From positions 4,588,001 to 4,652,000 of the forward strand of contig NZ_CP110011.1 in NCBI RefSeq assembly GCF_025947345.1: a stretch of DNA of 64,000 nucleotides. Direction: 5' to 3'. A program made the translations under genes and the position numbers. The notes beneath the pieces were generated by a model, which saw only the letters and a list, made by a program, of their open reading frames with translations, did not search any database and had not been told where the DNA came from. The DNA comes from Flavobacterium sp. N502536 (GTDB lineage: Bacteria > Bacteroidota > Bacteroidia > Flavobacteriales > Flavobacteriaceae). Shown in pieces: positions 26,320 through 35,537 of this stretch; the stretch's first letter is position 1, and each line of letters opens with the position of its first letter.

Positions 26320-28738
26320 TTTTAAACAACTTGCCGAACAAGTAAATTACAAATCCCTCCTCAACTGTTATTGCAGAGAATTCAGCAACTGGAGCCAATA
26401 CGAAGGTGTTCCGAAATACGACCCTGCTTTGGCTGAATTTATGCAGACTATCGATCACAGCTCTTTTCTTCGATTTGACTTTAGCACTGTTGGCCAGGAA
26501 GTTTTTGCTCCTTTGGTTTACTTTTCCGAAAGTGGCGTTCATGCTTTTGGCTTTCCGATAGTGTCCCGTACTATTGCAACGGATGAATTCAGAGAAATAA
26601 ATCCTATCGCGTTTACAGAAATTGTTGCGGGCTATTGCAAAGCAGAATATCCGGATATTGACCCGCTTCCTACCCAAAAACGTATGGAAAACAGTATTGA
26701 CAATCTGGCACTTTACCTGGAGCATTATAAAAATAGCGGCCGTAACGCCAGCAACCCGGAACAAACTTTTATATCAGCTGAACAATCTTTGATTTTAGGA
26801 CATACGGTACATCCGCTGCCAAAAAGCAGAGAAGGATTTACCAAAGACGAGTTGCTTAAATATTCTCCTGAAACCGAGGGACAGTTTCCGTTACACTTTT
26901 TCCTGGTGCACCCGGAAAATGTTATCGAAAAAAGTGCCGAAGACTATCTGATCACCAATTATCTGAGAAATGAAATTTCAAAATATGCCAATAAAAATGC
27001 CAAAGAATTACTGGATTTTTATTCACAATACAAAGTAGTACCGGCACACCCTTGGGAAGCCAATTATCTATTAGAGCAAAAAGAGGTGAAAGAAATGCAG
27101 TCCAGACAACTGCTTTTCAGTCTGGGGCAATTTGGTCCTTCCTATGCGGCAACCTCATCGGTTCGTACGGTGTACAATGACGAAAGCGAATGGATGTATA
27201 AATTCTCACTGCATGTGAAAATCACCAATTCGTTCCGTGTCAATTATCCACATGAGCTTAATCGTGGTTATGATGCAGCGCAGTTGATGAAAACTGATTG
27301 GGGAAAAGGCATTCAGAAAGACTATCCGCAAATTCAGCTCGTTACCGATCCTGCGTTCATCACAGTGGTTTTTGAAGATAAAATTATCGACGGTTTCAGT
27401 ACCAGTATTCGTCAAAATCCTTTTCATGGAGCCAACGCCAATAAAAATGTAACGCTGGTAGCTGCTTTGTCTCAAGATAACATTTTGAATGAACTGCCAA
27501 GAATCGTAACCCTGATTGAGGAATCGGCCAAAAGACAAGATGCAACAGTAGCTGACACCGCCATTGCCTGGTTCAAACAATACCTGAACATCAGTCTTAC
27601 TCCTTTGATTGGCGTTTTTAATAAATACGGATTTGGATCAGAATTTCACCAACAGAATGTAATGGTTGAATTTGATGAAAATCTTTTCCCGTCAAAACTT
27701 TATTTCAGAGACAATCAGGGATATTTTTTCCGCGAAGGAATCGTACCGGAACTGGAACGTTTAATCCCTGATTTTGGAAAAGAAAGCCGCTCTTTTATTG
27801 CCGAAAAAAGAATTATTGACTTCTGGGGCTATTACCTGTTAATCAATCATTTGTTAGGAATTGTGAGCGCTTTGGGCAAAAACAAACTTGCAGATGAAAC
27901 GGTATTACTGGACTTAATATACGATGCTTTAAAAAAAGAAGAAGATTCAGATGTAACAGGTTTGGTTTCTCATTTTACGAACAGTGTCAAACTAATCGTA
28001 AAAGGAAATTTACTGACCAGTTTAAACAATATGGACGAAGCCAGTGCGCCACGAACCAATCCGGCGGTGTACAAAACATATCCTAATCCGTTAAACAAAC
28101 ACTTTTTCTCCAAAAAATTGATTCAGCCAAAACCAAACACTACAGTTTTCAGCCGTTTTTTTGAGAAAGACAACGTAACGATCAGCCTGCGTCCGGTAGA
28201 TGTAGACAACGATCTGGAGATGCTTCACGAGTGGTTTCACCGCGAACATGCATTGAAAATCTGGCAAATGAACTGGCCGTTACGTGAGTTAGAGGTATTT
28301 TACCGCACCATGCTTCCTGGTGGTCATTCGCACAGTTATATCGGAGAGGCCAACGGGGTTCCGACTTTTAATATTGAAGTGTACTGGCCATGCCGTGACA
28401 TTGTTGGAGAATACTATGACGTACTTCCCTCCGATTATGGAACGCACCAATTTATCGCACCAACCGATCCAAAACTAAAATACGGTTCTCCGGCAACACA
28501 ATCAATGATGGATTTTGTTTTGAGCGAAGCCAAAGTAGGCAAAATGGTGGGTGAAGGTTCTGTAGACTCTATCGCTTCAATGATGAACAAGGCTCACGTT
28601 GGATTTAAGATTCAGAAAGTCATTGAAATGCCGCACAAAAAAGCCAATCTGAACTTCTGTTACAGAGAATGGTATTGGGCTAAATTCCCGGCTGCCGAAG
28701 CCTTTCAAAAAAATACCGTTTCAGCCTCACAAGTTTAA
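26297..28738 (+). CDS. Bifunctional NIS siderophore synthetase and GNAT acyltransferase
   Basis: The 813-residue protein joins two activities. Residues 1 to about 610 are an IucA/IucC-family NRPS-independent synthetase with VVPAHPWEANYLL and TSSVRTVYN (ATP-site motifs), GSEFHQQNVMVEFDENLFPSKLYFRDNQGYFFREGI and a FhuF-like end; these enzymes join carboxylates such as citrate or succinyl-hydroxamates to amines or alcohols through an acyl-adenylate. Residues about 625-805 are an IucB/RhbD-type acyltransferase (ISLRPVD, FNIEVYWPCRDIVGEYYD, THQFIAP), which acylates an N-hydroxydiamine. In the bisucaberin enzyme BibC, as I recall, the acyltransferase is N-terminal; here the order is reversed. The gene overlaps the decarboxylase and lies 17 bp before the monooxygenase. 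Confidence 0.88.
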   Translation: MNTTDLTNFKQLAEQVNYKSLLNCYCREFSNWSQYEGVPKYDPALAEFMQTIDHSSFLRFDFSTVGQEVFAPLVYFSESGVHAFGFPIVSRTIATDEFREINPIAFTEIVAGYCKAEYPDIDPLPTQKRMENSIDNLALYLEHYKNSGRNASNPEQTFISAEQSLILGHTVHPLPKSREGFTKDELLKYSPETEGQFPLHFFLVHPENVIEKSAEDYLITNYLRNEISKYANKNAKELLDFYSQYKVVPAHPWEANYLLEQKEVKEMQSRQLLFSLGQFGPSYAATSSVRTVYNDESEWMYKFSLHVKITNSFRVNYPHELNRGYDAAQLMKTDWGKGIQKDYPQIQLVTDPAFITVVFEDKIIDGFSTSIRQNPFHGANANKNVTLVAALSQDNILNELPRIVTLIEESAKRQDATVADTAIAWFKQYLNISLTPLIGVFNKYGFGSEFHQQNVMVEFDENLFPSKLYFRDNQGYFFREGIVPELERLIPDFGKESRSFIAEKRIIDFWGYYLLINHLLGIVSALGKNKLADETVLLDLIYDALKKEEDSDVTGLVSHFTNSVKLIVKGNLLTSLNNMDEASAPRTNPAVYKTYPNPLNKHFFSKKLIQPKPNTTVFSRFFEKDNVTISLRPVDVDNDLEMLHEWFHREHALKIWQMNWPLRELEVFYRTMLPGGHSHSYIGEANGVPTFNIEVYWPCRDIVGEYYDVLPSDYGTHQFIAPTDPKLKYGSPATQSMMDFVLSEAKVGKMVGEGSVDSIASMMNKAHVGFKIQKVIEMPHKKANLNFCYREWYWAKFPAAEAFQKNTVSASQV

Positions 28739-28755
28739 TTCGTAATACAACCACA

Positions 28756-30108
28756 ATGAATACAGAAAAAATATATTCGGTAATCGGAATCGGGATTGGT
28801 CCTTTCAATCTTGGACTTGCCGCACTTATCGAACCCATAGAAGATTTATCAGCACTGTTTTTTGATCAGTCCGAAAGCTTTGACTGGCATCCGGGCTTAA
28901 TGCTGAATAATGCAACATTACAGGTTCCGTTTTTAGCCGATTTGGTTACTATGGCCGATCCAACTAACAAATACAGCTTTTTAAATTACATCAAACAAAG
29001 CGGACGTGCTTATAAATTTTACATCCGTGAAAACTTCTTTATTTACAGAAGAGAGTACAATGAATATTGCAAATGGGCCGCTGCTCAGCTTAGCAATTGC
29101 AAATTTTCGCACAAGGTTCTTTCGGTCGATCCTGTTGACGATGTTTATAAAGTTACAGTAATCAATACTCAGACTTGTGTTACGGCTGTTTATTATGCAC
29201 ATAAAATAGTTCTGGGTACGGGAACTTCACCCTATATCCCTGAATTTATTGATGCGGAAGCATTGCCAAATGTAATTCACGCCTCTCAGTATTTGTATTT
29301 CAAGCCACACATTCAAAAAAATACAGCTGTAACGATTATTGGTTCCGGGCAGAGTGCTGCTGAAGTATTCCGTGATCTTTTGCCGGATACCGAAGACGGA
29401 TTGCAACTGAAATGGTTGACCCGTTCGTCCCACTTTTTCCCGCTCGACAATAAATCAAAGCTGACTTTAGAATTGACTTCTCCAGAATATGTAGATCATT
29501 TTCATAGTCTTTCGGCACAAAAGCGCAAACAGCTTTTAGACAGTCAACATGGGCTTTACAAAGGAATCGACACCGAATTGATTAATGAGATTTTCGACAG
29601 TCTCTATGAAATGAGTTTAGAAGACAAACCGCTGAATGTGGAGTTGCGTTCGAATATGCGTCTTACTTCGGTAAATGAAGCGGCTGATGGTTCGTATACG
29701 CTTGATTTCGTTCAAACGGAACTCGAGCAGCCGTTCGAGGATCAAACTGATTATGTGATTCTGGCAACAGGTTATCGATACAAAGAACCTGCTTTTCTTT
29801 CGGGACTTGAAAACAAAATTGGTCGTTTGGAAAATGGCTTGTTTAAGGTGCACCGTAATTATACCATAGATAAAAACGGGACAGATATTTTTGTTCAGAA
29901 TGCAGAATTGCATACACACGGTCTTTCGACTCCTGATTTAGGAATGGGTGCTTATCGAAATTCGTACATCATCAACCAGATTGCCAATCGTGAAGTGTAT
30001 AAGGTCGAAAAACGAATTGCATTTCAACAATTTGGAGTTCAAAAAGCAACTCCGGAGTTTTCGACAACGAATGTTATGGAATTAATAGACGAGCAATTAA
30101 ACAATTAG
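28756..30108 (+). CDS. Lysine/ornithine-type N-monooxygenase (siderophore hydroxylase)
   Basis: A 450-residue flavin N-hydroxylating monooxygenase of the IucD/PvdA/AlcA family. FAD-binding motif GIGIGPFNLG (11-20), substrate-region WHPGLMLNNATLQVPFLADLVTM (about 44-66), NADPH-binding GSGQSAAEVF (196-205), and the C-terminal ATGY motif (ILATGYRY, about 335-342). These enzymes hydroxylate the terminal amine of ornithine, lysine or the derived diamine; since a decarboxylase gene precedes it, N-hydroxycadaverine (or N-hydroxyputrescine or -diaminopropane) is the likely product. It is followed by a stem-loop and a second synthetase gene. Confidence 0.93.
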   Translation: MNTEKIYSVIGIGIGPFNLGLAALIEPIEDLSALFFDQSESFDWHPGLMLNNATLQVPFLADLVTMADPTNKYSFLNYIKQSGRAYKFYIRENFFIYRREYNEYCKWAAAQLSNCKFSHKVLSVDPVDDVYKVTVINTQTCVTAVYYAHKIVLGTGTSPYIPEFIDAEALPNVIHASQYLYFKPHIQKNTAVTIIGSGQSAAEVFRDLLPDTEDGLQLKWLTRSSHFFPLDNKSKLTLELTSPEYVDHFHSLSAQKRKQLLDSQHGLYKGIDTELINEIFDSLYEMSLEDKPLNVELRSNMRLTSVNEAADGSYTLDFVQTELEQPFEDQTDYVILATGYRYKEPAFLSGLENKIGRLENGLFKVHRNYTIDKNGTDIFVQNAELHTHGLSTPDLGMGAYRNSYIINQIANREVYKVEKRIAFQQFGVQKATPEFSTTNVMELIDEQLNN

Positions 30109-30115
30109 ATTTTAG

Positions 30116-30192
30116 CCCATTGGTGTAATTAAAAAAATATTGAACACTTAGAAACATCGTTTTTTAGTGATAAAACAATTACACCCAATCGG
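30116..30192 (+). other. Stem-loop in the gap between monooxygenase and second synthetase
   Basis: ATTGGTGTAATT (30119-30130) pairs with AATTACACCCAAT (30177-30189) with a single bulged C; a 46-base AT-rich loop lies between. The 109-bp gap is the longest inside the biosynthetic operon. It may set the relative level of the distal genes; a separate promoter is not evident. Confidence 0.4.
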
Positions 30193-30217
30193 CAGATCTT
30201 ACTAAAAATCAACTAAA

Positions 30218-32050
30218 ATGACAACCCCAGAAAATACCTTTAAAGACGCCCAACACCTCAACGCCGAGATCTGGAACCAGGTAAATCGCAATTTACTGGC
30301 CAAAAGTATTTCGGAATTGATGCGTGAAGATGTCGCAAATCCCCAAATAACGGGTAAAGACGAAGATGGTCTTACCCATTTTATTCTAGAAACCGATTCA
30401 GAGCATATTTACTATATCTTTTCGGCCTATCCAAGATTTTTAAATTACTGGCACATCGTCAGAGACAGTATCTGCAAAGTCGAGCATGAAGTAAAATTAG
30501 ATCACATTGACGTACCTAATTTCTTTATCGAACTTAAGGAAACTTTTGGTATCAACGATTTTACTCTTGCCCATTATATCGAAGAGTTGCTGCACACCTT
30601 ATATGCCGATGCCTACATCCATTCCAACCGTCGTGTGCCTTCGTCAACCTTAGTCGATGCTGATTTTCAAACCATCGAACACAGTCTGGACGGCCACCCA
30701 TGGGTAATTGTCAACAAAGGCCGAATTGGTTTTAACTCTGGAGATTACAATAATTTCACGCCGGAGTCGGACCAAAGAACCCGTTTGATTTGGATTGCTG
30801 CTCATAAAAACAGAGCCGCTTTGCGTTTACAAACCGATATGGAACATCAGGCTTTCTACGAAAGTGAAATCGGAAAAGAAAAACTGGATGTTTTTAAAAA
30901 CAAGTTAACAGGACTAAATGTAAATGCAGACGATTATGTTTTTATCCCTGTGCATTTATGGCAATGGCAAAACAAATTGGTTATGCAGTTTGCTAATGAT
31001 ATCGCTTCCAAACATCTTGTTCCTTTAGAATTAACCGAAGATATTTACAGCCCTCAGCAAAGCATCCGTACTTTTTTTAACGAAAGTGCGCCAAATAAAC
31101 ATTATGTAAAAACATCGATGTCTATTTTAAATACCAGTCACGTTAGAGGTTTGTCGCCCAAACAATTATTAATAGCGCCACGTTTGACAGAATATCTGAA
31201 AGACGTTCTTAAAAAAGACGAGCACTTGCAAAAAATGGGGGTTGTTCTTTTGGGCGAAGTGGTATCTGTTACCTACACCCACCCTAGTTACAGCAAAATT
31301 GCCAATCCTCCGTACCAGTACAACGAATATCTGGGTGCCATGTGGCGTGAAAGCCCGGTAAATTCGCTTAGAGAAGGTGAAAAATTAATGACGATGGCGG
31401 CCTTGTTATATGTAGACCAAACCGGTAAAAGTTTGGTAGAAGAACTGATCGAAAAATCAGGTCTTTCTACAGAACAATGGCTCAAGGCTTATATGACAGC
31501 CTATCTTAAACCTGTGCTTCAAATTTATTACCAGCATTCTTTATCTATTGATCCACACGGACAAAATGTGATTCTTATTCTAAAAGATTATGTACCAACA
31601 CGTATTGCTTTGCAGGACTTCGTAGGCGATATTCTGATCAATGAAGAAGCGAAGAAAAAATTGCCACAGGAATTTATTGAGAACTTGTTTAATGCTTCTC
31701 CAAATCCTGAAAATGCACCCTTAACGATACTGATTGCCATTTTTGATGCCTTCTTCAGATACCTGAGCGATGTGATGATTACAACGGCAAACTATACCGA
31801 AACGGAATTCTGGAATTGTGTTTACGACATTGTTACCGAATATCAGGCAGAACATCCTGAACTTCAGGAAATCTTTGACAAGTACAATATGTTTATCCCT
31901 GAATTCAAACGTCTTATTTTCAATAGTCGACGTTTGTATAACGGGTATGAAGAAACAGCTGGTTTTCCACACATGAAAAAAAGTGGTTTTATTCCGAATC
32001 CACTGCATCAGTTAATCAATGAAGAAGTACTAACGGCAAAAGAAAACTAA
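30218..32050 (+). CDS. IucA/IucC-family NIS siderophore synthetase
   Basis: A 610-residue stand-alone synthetase. Motifs include GHPWVIVNKGRIGFNSGDY (about 157-175), VFIPVHLWQWQNKL (about 243-256), KTSMSILNTSHVRGLSPKQLLIAPRLTEYL (about 298-327) and DPHGQNVILIL (about 446-456), with a FhuF-like C-terminus. The SMSILNTSHVRGL form is typical of the DesD/AlcC-like class, which performs the final condensation or macrocyclisation with hydroxamate substrates. With the fused synthetase upstream the locus has two NIS enzymes, as in aerobactin, rhizobactin and schizokinen-type pathways. The stop codon overlaps the start of the exporter gene (TAATG). Confidence 0.93.
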   Translation: MTTPENTFKDAQHLNAEIWNQVNRNLLAKSISELMREDVANPQITGKDEDGLTHFILETDSEHIYYIFSAYPRFLNYWHIVRDSICKVEHEVKLDHIDVPNFFIELKETFGINDFTLAHYIEELLHTLYADAYIHSNRRVPSSTLVDADFQTIEHSLDGHPWVIVNKGRIGFNSGDYNNFTPESDQRTRLIWIAAHKNRAALRLQTDMEHQAFYESEIGKEKLDVFKNKLTGLNVNADDYVFIPVHLWQWQNKLVMQFANDIASKHLVPLELTEDIYSPQQSIRTFFNESAPNKHYVKTSMSILNTSHVRGLSPKQLLIAPRLTEYLKDVLKKDEHLQKMGVVLLGEVVSVTYTHPSYSKIANPPYQYNEYLGAMWRESPVNSLREGEKLMTMAALLYVDQTGKSLVEELIEKSGLSTEQWLKAYMTAYLKPVLQIYYQHSLSIDPHGQNVILILKDYVPTRIALQDFVGDILINEEAKKKLPQEFIENLFNASPNPENAPLTILIAIFDAFFRYLSDVMITTANYTETEFWNCVYDIVTEYQAEHPELQEIFDKYNMFIPEFKRLIFNSRRLYNGYEETAGFPHMKKSGFIPNPLHQLINEEVLTAKEN

Positions 32051-33456
32051 TGAAAGAAGCCCTTTTAAAAACACGCTCTTTCTTTGGTTTGTTAAGGCGT
32101 TCACTAGCCGGCAGCGAAAGCAATTTCACTTCGGGCAGTATCAACAAAACCATTATTTTGCTGTCTGTTCCCATGGTAGCAGAGCTGCTGATGGAATCTT
32201 TATTTGTGTGCTCCAATCTGTTCTTTGTTAGCCGATTGGGAACAAATGCCATTTCTATTGCGGGAGCGACCACTACTTTTATCACCTTTTGTTATTCGGT
32301 TTCTATTGGTCTCGGAATTGCGGCCTCCGCTATGATTTCCAGAAGAATTGGAGAGAAAAAATTCAAGGCGGCAGGTCAAACAGCCATGCAGGTTATTTAT
32401 GCTACAGTGCCCATTGCGGCGCTGATCAGTATTGTCTGTACCATCTGGACCACCGATATTATGAGTGCAATGGGACTTTCTGCTGCGATGGTTGAAGAAG
32501 GAACTACTTACGGAATCGTCATGTTTGCTTCCAGCGGGTTTTTAATTCTTCGTATCGTCGTAAACGGAATCTTCAGAGGTACCGGAGACGCTTCCACTGC
32601 CATGAGAATACTTTGGCTTTCGAATGCCTTAAACATAGTGTTGTGCCCAATATTTATTTTCGGCTGGGGTCCAATTCCGGCTTACGGTTTGTTGGGAGTT
32701 GGCTTGGCGACTTTAATTGCGAGAGTGATTGGGGTACTTTATCAGGCCTGGTATCTGATCAACGGCAAAACCCTGTTGAAAATTGGTCTCGCACAATTGG
32801 TCTTTAATCTCGCTATTTTCAAAAGAGTCTTAAAACTGGCTTTTGGCGGTACGGTACAATTTATCATTCCTGCTTCAAGCTGGGTGTTCATGATCAAAAT
32901 TATGTCCCATTTTGGCGAAAATGCCCTTGCAGGTTACATACTGGCGCAAAGAGTTACCTCTATCGCTACGATGCCAGCCTGGGGTCTTGGAAATGCCGCA
33001 GGAATTCTAACCGGACAAAATCTGGGAGCCAAACGTCCAGACAGGGCTGAAAAATCGGTTTGGAGGGCGGGAATGCTGAACATGGGGTTTCTGGTTTTAA
33101 TTGGAGTATGCTGGATTTTCCTTGCCGTTCCGGTGGTGAAAATCTTTACCGATAATCCCGAAGTAATCTCTTTTAGCACTATGTACATTCATCTTATTTC
33201 GATGGCTTATATACTGTTGGGCTATACGATGGTTATTTCGAGAGCCCTTAACGCGGCTGGCGAAGTAAAAGTAGTGACCTGGCTTTACATCCTGATGTTT
33301 TATGTCGTACAGATTCCGCTAGCCTATGCCTTAGGAATTTCTTTTGACCTGGGATCAAATGGTGTATTTACAGCCATTCTTATTTCGGAAATCATATTGG
33401 CTGTAGCCTGTATTGTGGTCTTTCGAAAGGGAAAATGGAAGCACACAAGAGTTTAA
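32050..33456 (+). CDS. MATE-family efflux transporter, probable siderophore exporter
   Basis: A 468-residue inner-membrane protein with about 12 transmembrane helices in two similar halves. MATE hallmarks are SINKTIILLSVPMVAELLMESLF (about 35-57), FVSRLGTNAISIAGATTTFITF, NGIFRGTGDASTAMRIL (about 175-191) and ILAQRVTSIATMPAWGLGNAAGILTGQNLGAKRPDRAE (about 297-334). MATE proteins export organic compounds in exchange for Na+ or H+. Translation is coupled to the synthetase through a one-base overlap, which strongly suggests it exports the finished siderophore. A 239-bp repeat-bearing gap follows. Confidence 0.92.
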   Translation: MKEALLKTRSFFGLLRRSLAGSESNFTSGSINKTIILLSVPMVAELLMESLFVCSNLFFVSRLGTNAISIAGATTTFITFCYSVSIGLGIAASAMISRRIGEKKFKAAGQTAMQVIYATVPIAALISIVCTIWTTDIMSAMGLSAAMVEEGTTYGIVMFASSGFLILRIVVNGIFRGTGDASTAMRILWLSNALNIVLCPIFIFGWGPIPAYGLLGVGLATLIARVIGVLYQAWYLINGKTLLKIGLAQLVFNLAIFKRVLKLAFGGTVQFIIPASSWVFMIKIMSHFGENALAGYILAQRVTSIATMPAWGLGNAAGILTGQNLGAKRPDRAEKSVWRAGMLNMGFLVLIGVCWIFLAVPVVKIFTDNPEVISFSTMYIHLISMAYILLGYTMVISRALNAAGEVKVVTWLYILMFYVVQIPLAYALGISFDLGSNGVFTAILISEIILAVACIVVFRKGKWKHTRV

Positions 33457-33481
33457 AAACAAACAAATTTGAAGAGATTTC

Positions 33482-33627
33482 ACCCCGCTGGGGTTCAACA
33501 AAACGGATTATAGGAATGTTATAAATATTAATGTCCCGATGGAACATAATAGCTATTAAAAGCTCCGTAGGAGCTACATATCTATAGAAAATTAATGATA
33601 CCATTTTTGTCAAAGCTCCAGCGGAGC
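33482..33627. repeat. Cluster of CC-N3-GG mini-hairpins after the exporter gene
   Basis: Four short dyads with a 3-base loop: ACCCC-GCT-GGGGT (33482-33494), TGTCCC-GAT-GGAACA (one mismatch, about 33532-33546), AGCTCC-GTA-GGAGCT (33561-33575) and GCTCC-AGC-GGAGC (33615-33627). Arm sequences differ but stay complementary. None has a T-run. Members of the same family lie at 38238-38890. Confidence 0.7.
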
Positions 33628-33695
33628 GCCATCTCTTTAGCAATTTAAACATTACACAAAATAAAAATATCAATTTAATATTAAATCATAAAAAA

Positions 33696-33938
33696 ATGAG
33701 TACAGTAGAACAATTACACGGAGTATTTGCAAGAGCTTTTGAAATTCCTGTTGAGGCAGTAAACGACGGACTGGAATATCAGGCTATCGCCGAATGGGAT
33801 TCAATGAGTCATCTGGTATTGGTAGAAGAACTTGAAAGCACGTATAAGATCTCTATCGAAATGGAAGATATCCTTGAAATGGGAAGTGTAGCAAAAATAA
33901 AAGACATCCTTAAAAAATACGGATTTGAAATTAATTAG
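33696..33938 (+). CDS. Acyl carrier protein
   Basis: An 80-residue carrier protein with the phosphopantetheine site at Ser36 in EWDSMSHL, helix II LVLVEELESTYKISI and the acidic surface expected of this fold. It is not the housekeeping AcpP: the DSMSHLVLVEELE form is typical of specialised carriers that work with a dedicated ligase. The acyl-ligase gene starts 17 bp downstream, making a pair. The position between siderophore exporter and siderophore receptor suggests an acyl chain is loaded for this pathway, but the repeat-bearing 239-bp gap upstream leaves open a separate function. Confidence 0.9.
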   Translation: MSTVEQLHGVFARAFEIPVEAVNDGLEYQAIAEWDSMSHLVLVEELESTYKISIEMEDILEMGSVAKIKDILKKYGFEIN

Positions 33939-33955
33939 AATAGACCACTAAACTT

Positions 33956-35344
33956 ATGGAACTATACGATTTAATCAGGAAAAACGAAAAACTGACTTTT
34001 ACCGATTCCACCACTGGCCTTTCAAAATCTATTGCAGAAATGGATCAGTCACTGGACATCGAAAACATTCGTTCGGTTGTTTTTATTTACAATGACAATC
34101 AGTTACCCGCTATTGAAACCCTGCTCAACTTTTATCAGAGCAGGTTTACTATCGCTTTGCTGGGAATGGGATTACACGAGCATTTTAAAGAAAATTTAGA
34201 ACAAAAATATACGCCTTATTATATCTTTGACCCTACTCGTACCGAGATAGAAGGTTATACAACGGTAAATGCATCGGACACTATAGTATTGTTCAAACGA
34301 AATGTAAATTTAATTTACCCGATACACGCCAAAATCAAACTTTTGCTCAGCACTTCCGGAACTACCGGATCACCGAAATTCGTGAGGCTTTCCGATGAAA
34401 ATTTGGTGCACAATGCAAAGTCGATTATGGAGTATATGCCTATTCGAACGGACGATGTAGTGCCTTTAAATGTGCCTATTAATTTTGTTTACGGCTTATC
34501 GATTTTTACGACCAATTGCATCAAAGCCAGTCAAATTGTATGTACGGATAAGGATGCTTTTCAAAAAGAATTTTGGGCCGATTTCAAAAAATACGGATAC
34601 TCTACCCTGGGTGGCGTTCCGTACTTTTATGAAATGTTATACAGTATCGGATTTTTCAAAAAAGACCATCCCTCACTGCGTTACCTGACGCATACGGGCG
34701 GAATGCTGAATCACAAACTGATCGAAGCAATTTCCGACTTTAGCGAGAAATTTGGCAAACAGTTCTTTGCACAATACGGTCAGACAGAAGCTTCAGGCCG
34801 TATGGCTTATCTGCCTCCTAAAGACTTGTTGCGAAAAGGAACCTCTATTGGTTTACCAGTCAAAAACGGACGTTTTGAGATCGATAACGAAACGGATGAG
34901 CTGATTTATATTGGTCCTAACGTTTATGGCGGTTATGCCAATGTCAGAGCCGATTTACAGTTTTTTGAACAGCAGGAAAGACTTCATACCGGAGACAAAG
35001 CCCGTAAAGACGACGAAGGCTACTACTACATTGTGGGCCGAATCAAACGAATTGTAAAATTGTTTGGCGTACGTTTGAATCTTGACGAAACAGAATTACT
35101 GTTAAAAGATGCACTGGGCGGACAAACTTTTATCTGTTTGGGAATAAACGATAAACACCTGGCCGTTATGTACACCGACAAGAATATGAACAAAGAATTG
35201 ATTCTAAAAATCTTAAAAGCCAAGCTGAATCTTCATGCCAATTCTTTAAAAGTAATGCATATAGAAGATGTTCCGCTTACACCAAACGGAAAGGTAAACT
35301 ATCCATTGCTTAAAGAAGCACTCGAATTGGAGGGAGCTTTGTAG
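33956..35344 (+). CDS. AMP-dependent acyl (or amino) acid ligase paired with the carrier protein
   Basis: A 462-residue member of the ANL adenylating family. The P-loop LLSTSGTTGSPKF spans residues 130-142, AQYGQTEASGRM (about 274-285) is motif A5, RLHTGDKARKDDEGYYYIVGRIKR (about 341-364) holds the adenosine-binding aspartate and hinge, and LTPNGKVNY near the C-terminus contains the catalytic lysine. These enzymes make an acyl-adenylate and pass it to CoA or a carrier phosphopantetheine; the carrier gene 17 bp upstream is the probable acceptor. The protein is short for a fatty-acyl ligase (usually over 500), resembling ligases for small or aryl acids. A heptamer array and long hairpin follow the stop. 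Confidence 0.85.
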   Translation: MELYDLIRKNEKLTFTDSTTGLSKSIAEMDQSLDIENIRSVVFIYNDNQLPAIETLLNFYQSRFTIALLGMGLHEHFKENLEQKYTPYYIFDPTRTEIEGYTTVNASDTIVLFKRNVNLIYPIHAKIKLLLSTSGTTGSPKFVRLSDENLVHNAKSIMEYMPIRTDDVVPLNVPINFVYGLSIFTTNCIKASQIVCTDKDAFQKEFWADFKKYGYSTLGGVPYFYEMLYSIGFFKKDHPSLRYLTHTGGMLNHKLIEAISDFSEKFGKQFFAQYGQTEASGRMAYLPPKDLLRKGTSIGLPVKNGRFEIDNETDELIYIGPNVYGGYANVRADLQFFEQQERLHTGDKARKDDEGYYYIVGRIKRIVKLFGVRLNLDETELLLKDALGGQTFICLGINDKHLAVMYTDKNMNKELILKILKAKLNLHANSLKVMHIEDVPLTPNGKVNYPLLKEALELEGAL

Positions 35345-35444
35345 GTATTCAGTATTCAGTCGCAGTTTTCAGTCACAGTCGCAGTCACGGTAATCGGTAA
35401 ACATTAAAACTGAGCACTGCGACTGAATACTGCGACTTTTTTTT
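35345..35444 (+). terminator. Heptamer-derived long hairpin with T-run after the ligase gene
   Basis: Directly after the stop come 7-bp units (GTATTCA twice, then GTCGCAG and variants). A perfect 16-bp inverted repeat, AGTATTCAGTCGCAGT (35351-35366) with its complement at 35416-35431, is followed by GCGAC and eight T (35437-35444). It works as a terminator for the ligase gene by appearance; it is also a repeat array. Confidence 0.65.
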
Positions 35445-35451
35445 CATCCTT

Positions 35452-35492
35452 CAAAATAAAAAAGACTCCTGACAAAATGCGTCAGAAGCCTT
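35452..35492 (-). terminator. Terminator of the siderophore receptor gene
   Basis: On the minus strand AAGGCTTCTGAC pairs with GTCAGGAGTCTT (12 bp, two wobbles) around a 7-base loop and is followed by TTTTTATTT. It stands about 45 bp after the receptor stop. Confidence 0.85.
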
Positions 35493-35537
35493 TTCATAAA
35501 AAAAACAAAATAATACTATTGCTGAAAAGCTATTTTT

